Assembly (NCBI RefSeq): GCF_014205155.1
Contig: NZ_JACHMX010000001.1
Span: 5,828,001 to 5,892,000, forward strand
From: Amycolatopsis umgeniensis
GTDB lineage: Bacteria; Actinomycetota; Actinomycetes; Mycobacteriales; Pseudonocardiaceae
DNA length: 64,000 nucleotides
Reading direction: 5' to 3'
In this document: in pieces, positions 47,766-56,300 of the stretch
Layout of the letters: each line of letters begins with the position of its first letter
Numbering within the stretch: the stretch's first letter is position 1
Program-made: the position numbers and the translations under genes
The notes under the pieces: generated by a model
The model's input: the letters and a program-made list of their open reading frames with translations, nothing else
Database searches by the model: none
Told to the model about the DNA's origin: nothing

Positions 47766-49865
47766 TTAAATCTCGGTCGCGGTCCGGTCTCGCTCCTTCA
47801 CGGTCTCCAGCAGGAGCTGGGAGACGTCGCGCACGGTGACGTTCTCGCCACGCTGCTCACTTTGCCGCTGCACCAGGCCGTCGTTCAGCATCACGCGGCA
47901 GAACGGGCAGCCGGTGACGATGGTTTCGGCGTCCGTGCCGAGGGCCTCGTCGACGCGTTCGAGATTGATGCGCTTGCCGATCTGCTCCTCCATCCACATC
48001 CGCGCGCCACCGGCGCCGCAGCAGAGGGAGCGATCGGCGTGCCGGGGCATTTCGCTGAGCGTGGCGCCCGTCGCGCCGACGAGTTCGCGCGGCGGCTCGT
48101 AGACCTTGTTGTGGCGGCCGAGGTAACACGGGTCGTGATAGGTCACCGGCCCGGCGTCGACCGGTTTGACCGGGGTCAGCTTCTTCGCGCGGACCAGGCG
48201 GTTGAGCAGTTGCGTGTGGTGCAGGACCTCGTAGTGCCCGTCGAGTTGCGGGTACTCGCGGCCGAGCGTGTTCAGGCAGTGCGGGCATGTGGTGACGATC
48301 TTGCGCGTCCCTGGTTCGCGGCCGTCGAACACCGCGTTCAGCGTCTCGACGGTCTGCTGCGCGAGCATCTGGAAGAGGAACTCGTTGCCGGAACGGCGGG
48401 CCGGGTCGCCGGTGCAGGACTCGTCGGTGCCGAGGATCGTGTACTTGACCCCCGCGAGATGCAGGAGCTCGGCGGTGGCTCGGACGGTCTTGCGGGCGTT
48501 GTCGTCGAACGCGCCCGCGCAGCCGACCCAGTAGACGTACTCGACGTCTTCGGCCAGTTCGCCGTCGAAGATCGGCACCTCGAAGCCGAGGTCCTTCGTC
48601 CAGGCGAGACGGTCGGAATTGTTCTGGCCCCAAGGGTTTCCCTTGGTCTCGAGGTTCTTGAACAGGACGCCGAGTTCGCTGGGGAAGGCCGACTCGATCA
48701 TCACCTGGTAGCGGCGCATGTCGACGATGTGGTCGACGTGCTCGATGTCCACCGGGCACTGCTCGACGCAAGCACCGCAGGAGGTGCAGGACCACAGGAC
48801 GTCCGGGTCGATGACGCCGAAGTCCTCCTTGGTGCCGACGAGCGGACGTTCTTCGGGCGCCTCTTTACCGTCCAGGATGTACGGCGCCTTCTCGAAGAGG
48901 TGGTCACGCAGATCCATGATCATGAGCTTGGGGGACAACGGTTTCCCGGTGTTCCACGCCGGGCATTGCGACTGGCAGCGGCCGCATTCGGTGCAGGTGG
49001 CGAAGTCGAGCATGCCCTTCCAGGTGAAATCCTCGATCTTGCCGCGGCCGAAGGTGTCGTCCTCGCCCGGATCCTCGAAGTCGATCGGCTTGCCGCCGGA
49101 CTCCATCGGCAGCAGCGGGCCGAGCGCGTCGGGCAGCCGTTTGGCGGTGACGTTGACCGGCGCCAGGAAGATGTGCAGGTGCTTGGAATAGAGCACGATC
49201 GACAGGAACGCCAGCATGACACCGATGTGCAGCAGCAGGCCGACCGTCTCCAGCGGCTCGGTGACCGGGAGTCCGAGCGGCTCCAGGAGTTCGCCGACGC
49301 CGAGGGAAACCCACGCGCCCGACTCGTACGGGAAGACGCCGACCGCCGCCGACGCGCCGCGGAAGAGGAACATCGTCCAGATCACGTTGAAGATCATGAA
49401 CAGGATCAGCCAAGCGCCCCCGGTGTGCGAACCGAAGAAGCGCGACGCGCGGTCTTTCCGCTCGGGTGCCTGGCGGATCCGGATGACCGCGAAGACCGCG
49501 AGCGAGACGACGACCGCGACAGCGATGAAATCCTGCAGGAAACCCAGAACCGCCCAGTGCCCGATGAGCGGGATGTGGAAGTCGTGGTCGAACAGAGCGC
49601 CGTACGCCTCGACGTAGACCGAGCCGAGGATCACGAAACCCCAGAACGTGAACAGATGCGCCAGCCCGGGGACGGACCACTTCAGTAGTTTGCGCTGCCC
49701 GAAGACTTCGGCCACATGCGTTTTCGCGCGCACGGCCATGACGTCCGACCGTTTCTCGTCCGGCTGGCCGGATCGGATCAGCTTGGCGAGCCAAGCGGCG
49801 CGGCGGGCGGCGAAAGCGAGGCCGGCGACGGTGATGAGCAGACCGAGGATGAGACGAACGAGCAC
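47766..49865 (-). CDS. Membrane Fe-S oxidoreductase with CCG domains
   Basis: A 699-residue protein: five or six transmembrane helices in the first 260 residues, two 4Fe-4S motifs (CTECGRCQSQCP and CTSCGACVEQCP), and two C-terminal CCG domains (TTCPHCLNTLG, HDPCYLGRHN and SLCCGAGGARMW). This is the heterodisulfide-reductase HdrD/GlpC-like architecture with a DUF3483/cytochrome-like membrane part, widespread in actinobacteria. It probably passes electrons between a soluble donor (such as ETF) and the quinone pool. GTG 49865 follows GGAGG. Confidence 0.88.
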   Translation of the reverse strand: MLVRLILGLLITVAGLAFAARRAAWLAKLIRSGQPDEKRSDVMAVRAKTHVAEVFGQRKLLKWSVPGLAHLFTFWGFVILGSVYVEAYGALFDHDFHIPLIGHWAVLGFLQDFIAVAVVVSLAVFAVIRIRQAPERKDRASRFFGSHTGGAWLILFMIFNVIWTMFLFRGASAAVGVFPYESGAWVSLGVGELLEPLGLPVTEPLETVGLLLHIGVMLAFLSIVLYSKHLHIFLAPVNVTAKRLPDALGPLLPMESGGKPIDFEDPGEDDTFGRGKIEDFTWKGMLDFATCTECGRCQSQCPAWNTGKPLSPKLMIMDLRDHLFEKAPYILDGKEAPEERPLVGTKEDFGVIDPDVLWSCTSCGACVEQCPVDIEHVDHIVDMRRYQVMIESAFPSELGVLFKNLETKGNPWGQNNSDRLAWTKDLGFEVPIFDGELAEDVEYVYWVGCAGAFDDNARKTVRATAELLHLAGVKYTILGTDESCTGDPARRSGNEFLFQMLAQQTVETLNAVFDGREPGTRKIVTTCPHCLNTLGREYPQLDGHYEVLHHTQLLNRLVRAKKLTPVKPVDAGPVTYHDPCYLGRHNKVYEPPRELVGATGATLSEMPRHADRSLCCGAGGARMWMEEQIGKRINLERVDEALGTDAETIVTGCPFCRVMLNDGLVQRQSEQRGENVTVRDVSQLLLETVKERDRTATEI

Positions 49866-49888
49866 GAGTCCTCCGGGGGAGAATCGGC

Positions 49889-50362
49889 TCAGTGAGAGCC
49901 GGTGTAGTACCGGCACGCCTTGCAGGCGTACCGCATTTTGGCCACTCGCCACCGTTTTCGGTAGGCCTCGAGATGTCCCGGCCGCGGGGGATGCACGCCG
50001 AGTCTGCGGAGACGGCGGATCCGCCGCCCCGCTTCGAAGAGTTCGGTCGCCAGCCCGAGGTACGCGCGTCTGAGCGCGATGCCGGGTTCAGTGGCGAGGT
50101 TGTCCCGGCAGAACCGGTGCAGCAGGGCGAGGTCGGGCAGGCCGGGGGTTGTCGAGCCAGGGAGGTGCTCGACAACCCCGAGTCCGGGATGTCCCACGGG
50201 AAGGGCGAAGCCGGCCGGAAGTCCACAATGGACGCAGGTGAGCGTGCAGCTCAGACATCGGGTGACGTGGCGGATCCGCCGTTCGCGCTGATCCCCGTCG
50301 ATCACCTCGCGAACGTGCCACCCCAATGGAGCCTCCCAAGACCGTGGTGTGTCCTGTGTCAC
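49889..50362 (-). CDS. Small cysteine-rich protein, zinc-ribbon-like
   Basis: A 157-residue protein beginning at GTG 50362 (VTQDTPRSW). Cys pairs occur in RCLSCTLTCVHCG near residue 40 and in YACKACRYYTGSH at the C-terminus, suggesting a zinc site built from both ends. The middle is helical and Arg/Leu-rich. I recognise no family. Its end is 23 nt upstream of the Fe-S oxidoreductase start, so they may form an operon. A longer reading to 50530 would enter the family B repeats and is unlikely. Confidence 0.5.
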   Translation of the reverse strand: MTQDTPRSWEAPLGWHVREVIDGDQRERRIRHVTRCLSCTLTCVHCGLPAGFALPVGHPGLGVVEHLPGSTTPGLPDLALLHRFCRDNLATEPGIALRRAYLGLATELFEAGRRIRRLRRLGVHPPRPGHLEAYRKRWRVAKMRYACKACRYYTGSH

Positions 50363-50464
50363 TCTCAATACTGGAGAGTAGGGGTCGCCCCGGTGGCGCG
50401 ACAGGTCCAACCGGATGGCTTCCGCGCGGCCGGTCGGCGTAACGCTCCGCACCCGGCCGCGCAC

Positions 50465-50582
50465 CGATCTCGCGTGATCAGACCCGGAACTCGCGTGCTT
50501 GGAGCCGGATCTCGTGAGTTCCGGCTCCAAACACGTGAGTCACGGCTCTGGTCACGTGAGTTCCGGCTCCAAGCACACGTGA
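50465..50582. repeat. Family B 21-bp-phased inverted repeat array, copy 3
   Basis: Forward units (CTCGCGTGCTTGGAGCCGGA type) are followed by reverse-complement units (TCCGGCTCCAAACACGTGAG type) with 21-bp phasing. It lies between the small Cys-rich gene and the NfeD-flotillin operon. Confidence 0.82.
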
Positions 50583-50651
50583 CCGCGCACGCTTCCGCAC
50601 ACCGTGACCCACTCGTAGCCGAAAACGGCCCGCCGGGTGTCACGCGCTGGT

Positions 50652-50657
50652 TATAGT
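50652..50657 (+). promoter_or_regulatory. Probable -10 box of the NfeD-flotillin-ATPase operon
   Basis: TATAGT lies 35 nt upstream of ATG 50693, giving a leader of about 29 nt with a GGAGGG ribosome site. A matching -35 is not obvious. Confidence 0.45.
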
Positions 50658-50692
50658 CCTGACCCGGGGTAATGGGGGAGGGAACGACGGCG

Positions 50693-51277
50693 ATGGGCGG
50701 GTTCGTCACCGCGGCTCTGGGGTTTCCGGCCGTGCTGTTCAGCTTCCTGCTGATCGTGGTGATCGGCTATTGGCTGCTGGCACTGTTCGGCGGCGTCGAC
50801 ACCGATGGCTTCGACGGCGGCGACGGGCTCTTGGCGGGCTTCGGCGGTGTCCCACTGTCCCTTTCGCTCTCATTGCTGATCGCATTCACCTGGTTCGCCA
50901 GCCTGGCAGGAACGGTTCTTCTCGATGACTTGGAGCTTTCGACACCATCGAGGATCGGGCTCGGGGTCGGCGTACTCGCCGTCGCGCTCGTCCTCGGCAC
51001 ACTCGGGACGAGGGTGATCGTGGTGCCACTGCGCCGGGTGTTCGGTCCCGCGAAGGAACCGAGCAGGAGGGACTTCGTCGGTCGCGCCGCGGTCATCCGC
51101 ACGTCGTCCGTGACCCACGACTTCGGGCAGGCCGAAGTCGCCGCCGCCGACGGGTCGACGGCCATTGTGGACGTTCGGCAGGCGGGCCAAGGCAACCTGA
51201 CGGCGGGGAGCCGCGTAGTTCTCTATGACTACGACTCCGAAGGCGAGTTCTTCTGGGTCGAGTCTTTGGACATCTGA
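50693..51277 (+). CDS. NfeD/YqiJ-like membrane protein with OB fold
   Basis: A 194-residue protein with transmembrane helices at about residues 11-33, 53-76 and 88-110 and a C-terminal OB-like domain from about 125 (DFVGRAAVIRTSSVTHDFGQAEV), as in NfeD/YqiJ proteins that pair with flotillins. I chose ATG 50693 over 50672 because GGAGGG precedes it. It is the first gene of a three-gene operon, 17 nt before the flotillin. It probably anchors or organises the flotillin assembly in the membrane. Confidence 0.8.
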   Translation: MGGFVTAALGFPAVLFSFLLIVVIGYWLLALFGGVDTDGFDGGDGLLAGFGGVPLSLSLSLLIAFTWFASLAGTVLLDDLELSTPSRIGLGVGVLAVALVLGTLGTRVIVVPLRRVFGPAKEPSRRDFVGRAAVIRTSSVTHDFGQAEVAAADGSTAIVDVRQAGQGNLTAGSRVVLYDYDSEGEFFWVESLDI

Positions 51278-51294
51278 AGCAGAAAAGGAACACT

Positions 51295-53304
51295 ATGGGT
51301 GCCATCAGCGTGGGGGCCGGCGTTCTGATCGCCGTGATAGTTGTCATCCTCCTGGTCTTGCTCTTCACGATCACCAGGTTGTTCAAGAAGGTGCCGCAGG
51401 GGAAGGCACTGATCATCTCGAAGGTCCGCCGGGTGGACGTCACCTTCACCGGCGCGATCGTCCTTCCGGTACTGCACAAGGCCGAGATCATGGACACTTC
51501 GGTCAAGGCGATGGAAATCACCCGCACCGGCCGTGAGGGCCTGATCTGCCGGGACAACATCCGCGCCGACATCCGGATCTCGTTCTTCGTCCGGGTCAAC
51601 AAGACCGTCGAGGACGTCATCAAGGTCGCGCAGGCGATCGGCACCGAACGCGCGAGCCACGAGGCGACGCTGCAGGAACTGTTCAACGCCAAGTTCTCCG
51701 AGGCGTTGAAAACCGTCGGCAAGCAGCTCGACTTCGTCGATCTCTACACCAAACGCCACGAATTCCGCGACCAGATCATCCGCGTCATCGGCACCGACCT
51801 CAACGGGTACAGCCTCGAGGACGCGGCCATCGACTACCTCGAGCAGACGCCGATGTCGCAGCTCGATTCCGCGAACATCCTCGACGCGCAGGGTATCCGC
51901 AAGATCACCGAGCTGACCGCGATCGAGCACGTGCGCACCAACGAATTCCGCCGCGGCGAGGAAAAAGAGATCACCCGCCAGAACGTGGACGCCCGCGAAG
52001 CGATCCTCGAACTGGAGCGCAGGCAGGCCGACGCCGAGATCAAGCAGCGCCGCGAGGTCGAGACCATGCGGGCGCGCGAAGAGGCCGAGATCGCCAAGGT
52101 GCAGGCGGAGGAGCGGCTCAAGTCGCAGGCCGCCGATCTGCGCACGGACGAGCAGCTCGGCGTCCAGCACCAGAACCAGCAGCGTGAGATCGAGGTCGCG
52201 GGCAAGAACCGTGAGCGCGTGATCGCCATCGAGAGCGAGCGCATCGAGAAGGACAGGCTCCTCGAGGTCATCGGCCGCGAACGCGAGACCGAACTGTCCC
52301 GGATCGCCAAGGACAAGGAAGTCGAGACCGAGAAGCGGTCCATCGCCGAGGTGATCCGCGAGCGGATCGCGGTCGAGAAGACCGTGGCGGAGCAGGAAGA
52401 GAACATCAAGAAGCTCCGCGTCGTCGAAGAGGCGGAGCGTCAGCGCTCGGCCATCATCATCCGTGCCGAGGCGGAGGCGCAGGAAAACCTCGTCAAGGAC
52501 ATCAAGGCCGCGGAAGCCGCCGAGGCCGCGTCGAAGCACAAGGCCCGCGAGGAACTGACGCTGGCCGAGGCGCGCCAGCAGGCCGCCGAGCTGGAGACCC
52601 GCGCGAAGATCCGCCTGGCGGAAGGCATCCAGGCCGAGGAGGCCGCCATCGGGCTGGCCGCGGCGCAGGTCAAGGAACGCGACGCCGACGCGCTGGAGAA
52701 GGTCGGCCGCGCCGAGGCGATCGTCGAGCGCGAGAAAGCGATCGTGCTCGCCGACGCGATGCGAGACAAGCTCAAGGGCGAGGCCGAAGGTCTCACCGAG
52801 AAGGCCGCTGCGATGGCCGCACTCGACACCGCCAGCCGCCAGCACGAGGAGTACCGCCTGCGCCTGGAGGCCGAGAAGGAGATCCGGCTCGCCGCGCTCA
52901 ACGTGCAGCGTGAGGTCGCCGAGGCGCAGGCCACGGTGCTCGGCATCGGGCTGGAGAAGGCCGACATCGACATCGTCGGCGGCGAGACCATGTTCTTCGA
53001 GAAGGTCATCGGCTCGATCGGGCTCGGCAAGAGCGTGGACGGATTCGTCGAGCACTCGGACGTCGTCCAGACGCTGGGGAAGTCGTGGCTCGACGGTTCG
53101 GGCAGCTTCACCGACGACCTGACCAAACTGGTCGGCTCGGTGAGCACCGAGGACGTGAAGAACCTGACGCTGTCGGCCTTCCTGGCCAAGCAGCTGCAGG
53201 CGGGCGGCCCGGACAGCGACAAGCTGCGTGAGCTGCTGTCGATGGCGCAGCGGCTCGGCCTCGCCGAGCAGTCTGTCGCCGCCCTCGCCCCCGCGAAGCA
53301 GTGA
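51295..53304 (+). CDS. YqiK-like flotillin (SPFH domain protein)
   Basis: A 669-residue flotillin: an N-terminal transmembrane helix (about residues 7-27), an SPFH/PHB domain (about 30-210, KVPQGKALIISKVRRVDVTF), then a very long Glu/Arg/Ala-rich coiled coil (about 215-560, repeated EREKAIV, RAEAIVE and ERIAVEK types) and a C-terminal domain (DIVGGETMFFEKVIGSI). Flotillins assemble into large membrane cages or scaffolds. It overlaps the ATPase gene by 4 nt (GTGA). Such a flotillin paired with YqiJ and a giant ATPase is a recurrent but functionally unassigned combination. Confidence 0.9.
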   Translation: MGAISVGAGVLIAVIVVILLVLLFTITRLFKKVPQGKALIISKVRRVDVTFTGAIVLPVLHKAEIMDTSVKAMEITRTGREGLICRDNIRADIRISFFVRVNKTVEDVIKVAQAIGTERASHEATLQELFNAKFSEALKTVGKQLDFVDLYTKRHEFRDQIIRVIGTDLNGYSLEDAAIDYLEQTPMSQLDSANILDAQGIRKITELTAIEHVRTNEFRRGEEKEITRQNVDAREAILELERRQADAEIKQRREVETMRAREEAEIAKVQAEERLKSQAADLRTDEQLGVQHQNQQREIEVAGKNRERVIAIESERIEKDRLLEVIGRERETELSRIAKDKEVETEKRSIAEVIRERIAVEKTVAEQEENIKKLRVVEEAERQRSAIIIRAEAEAQENLVKDIKAAEAAEAASKHKAREELTLAEARQQAAELETRAKIRLAEGIQAEEAAIGLAAAQVKERDADALEKVGRAEAIVEREKAIVLADAMRDKLKGEAEGLTEKAAAMAALDTASRQHEEYRLRLEAEKEIRLAALNVQREVAEAQATVLGIGLEKADIDIVGGETMFFEKVIGSIGLGKSVDGFVEHSDVVQTLGKSWLDGSGSFTDDLTKLVGSVSTEDVKNLTLSAFLAKQLQAGGPDSDKLRELLSMAQRLGLAEQSVAALAPAKQ

Positions 53305-56300
53305 CGACGACCGAACCGGCGGCAGGAACGGAGCAGCTGGACGCGGGCACCTATGAGGTGCTCCGCGCCCGGCTCGCCGCACAGGCCGCCGAACTGGCGA
53401 AACGCGCGGACGAACTCAACACCGCGCGGCTCGGGGTGTTCGGCAGCGCGCAACTCGCGCTGATCGGGACGGAACGGATCCGCACCGCGAACAACTGCGT
53501 GCCGCGCGACGTCGTTTCGGTCGGCGGGCGGATGTTGTTCGGCTACAACGTCTTCATCGGGCTCAAACCCGAGACGACGGTCGACGACGTCTTCTCGCTG
53601 CACGGCTTCAGTCATGACGCGGAGGCCTTCCGTTTCGACGACGTGCCTGCCGAAGAGCTCCCGGGACTGTTGCGCGACGAGCAGTTCGTCCGCGATTTCG
53701 CCGAGCTGTACCGGTACTACCGGCAGGCGAAACTGCTGCAGCTGCGGCGGGTCGAGGGCAAACTGCTCGCGGTGTTCCAGATCGGTCCGCGGACCGAGGA
53801 CATCCGTGTGCTGCGCTGGGGGATCGCGTCCGACGGCAAGGTGTCCTATGTGGACAGCCGAGGCGAACGCGACCACGTCTTCCCGCCGTCGCACGATTTC
53901 GAGTGGACCGAGACCAGCCGCGAGCAGCACGTCCTCGGACGGCATCCGCACATCTCGATCGAGGACGAGGTGTTCGTCGAGACCGTCGGCGGCAACCTGA
54001 CGATCAAGGTCGAGAACAACACCGAGACCGGCGAGGGCGTCTATGCCGAGCCTGTCGACGAGCCGCTGCAGAGCCTGGCCGACGCCGAGGTCTCCTACGC
54101 CAGGATCGGTCCGCTGATCCTGCTGCGGATGCTGCCGTACAAGGAGACCGAGCACCGGTATCTGGTGTTCAACACGCGCACGCGGGACGTGGTGCGTCTC
54201 GACGGGATCGGGCAGGCGTGCCAGCGGCTGCCCGAGGACCACGGGATCATCTTCCCCGGCGGGTACTACCTCGACACGGGTGTCAGCAAGACGTTCGACA
54301 CCACTGTGGACGGTCTCGAATTCGAGCGTGTGATCCGCTCGCCCAACGGGGAGGACGTGCTCTACGTCTTCCACGCGCGGGCCGAGGGACGCTCGCTTCT
54401 CCTGCCGTACAACGTGATCCGCAAAGAGGTCTCGAACCCGATCCCGTGCCACGGGTACTCGCTGTTCGACGACGGCACGATGGTGCTGTTCCGGGCGATG
54501 TCCGACGAGCCGAGCCGGGTGCACCCGATGCAGGTGTGGCGGACGCCGTTTCAATCGGACACCTTCGCCGCGTCGCAGCCCGCAGGGACTGGGCCGCTGG
54601 AGCGGGTCGGCAACGCCGATCTGGTCCGCGGGATCTCCGACTGTCTTTCGATCGGCCGGATGGTCGGCGAGATGGCGCCGTCGGCCGCTGTGTTCGAGGC
54701 GCTGATCGCCGCGTGCGCGCGGGTTTTCGACCACTACCACTGGCTCGGCGAGGCCGAACTCGGTGATCTGCGTTCGCCGCTTTCGGATGTCCGTGTCACC
54801 GCGGAGCAGGTGCTCGACGAGTTCGAGACGGTCACCTCGCTCACCGCGCAGGCGGCCGAAGCCGTCGAGGAAGCGGCCGCGGAGACAGCGTCGCTCGTGC
54901 GGAAGGTGCGCGGCGAGGCGCTGAACGCGGCTGACGCGTGGGTGCGCAGGCTCGCCGAAATGCACCGCGCGCGGGGACATCTCGTCACCGTGCGGGACCT
55001 GCGTTATGTCGACACCGACCGGGTCGACAAGCTGATCGCCGACCTCGACACGGAGTTCGGCGAGGCAGCGCAGCGGGCTGTCCGGTTCCTGCAGGGCGAG
55101 GACGCGTTCACGAGCTACCACGCCGAGGTCGACGGGCTGATCGAGGCCGCGGGCGCGATCTCGACCGTCGCCGAGGCGGTCCCGGTCGCCGAGCAGCTGG
55201 ACGAGCAGTCCGGTGGGCTCGAAGTCCTCACCGACGTCGTCGGCGGGCTGGAGATCGCGGACGCCGTGGTGCGGACGCGGATCCTCGAACGGGTCGGCGA
55301 AGTCATCGGCGGCGTCAACCGGGCTCGGGCCACGCTCGACGCGCGGCGCAAGGAACTGCTGGAGACCGAGGGCCGGGCGGAGTTCGCCGCCGAGTTCGCC
55401 TTGCTGGCGCAGGCCATCACCGGCGGGCTCGCGGTCGCGGACACCCCGGACAGGTGCGACGAGCAGCTCGGCAGATTGCTGCTGCAGCTGGAGAACCTCG
55501 AATCGCGCTTCGGTGAGTTCGACGACTTCCTGGCGTCGCTGGGTGAGAAGCGCACCGATGTTTACGAGGCTTTCTCCTCGCGCAAGCAAGCGCTGCTCGA
55601 CGAGCGGGCGCGCCGTGCGGACAGACTCGTCGATTCGGCGGGCCGGATCCTCTCGAGCGTGACCAGGCGGGTCGGCACGCTCGGTTCGGTCGACGAGATC
55701 AACACGTACTTCGCGTCCGACCCCATGGTCGCGAAGCTGCGCAGTGTCGTCGCCGAACTGCGTGACCTCGGCGACCAGGTGCGTGCCGAAGAGCTCGAAG
55801 GCCGTGTCAAGGCCGCCCGCCAGGAAGCCGGCCGCGCGCTGCGCGACAGGCTCGACCTGTACGGCGAGGGCGGGGAGACGATCCGCCTCGGCCGCAACAC
55901 TTTCGCGGTCAACACGCAGGACATCGACCTCACCCTGGTGCCGCACGAAGGCGGGATGAAGTTCGCGATCACCGGGACCGACTACCGCTCGCCCGTGCGG
56001 GACGAGTCGTTCGAGGCGACGCGGCCGTACTGGGATCAGCTGCTGGTCTCGGAATCGCCCGAGGTCTATCGCGCCGAGTACCTTGCCACGTCGATCCTGC
56101 TCGAAAAGCCGGATCTGCAAGAGGCCGATCTGCTGGAGGTCGTCCGGCGAGTGGCGGGCGACCGCTACGACGAGGGCTACGCGCGCGGTGTGCACGACCA
56201 CGACGCCACCGCGATCTTGTCCGCGTTGCTGCGCCTGCGGTCCGCCGCCGGATTGTTGCGCTATCCGCCCACGGCGAGGGCCGCCGCTCAGCTGTTCTGG

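Noticed and set aside
46836..49688. 950-codon open frame antisense to the manganese lipoprotein and Fe-S oxidoreductase
   Set aside because: The minus-strand frames contain complete Fe-S, CCG and metal-ligand motifs; the antisense frame shows none.
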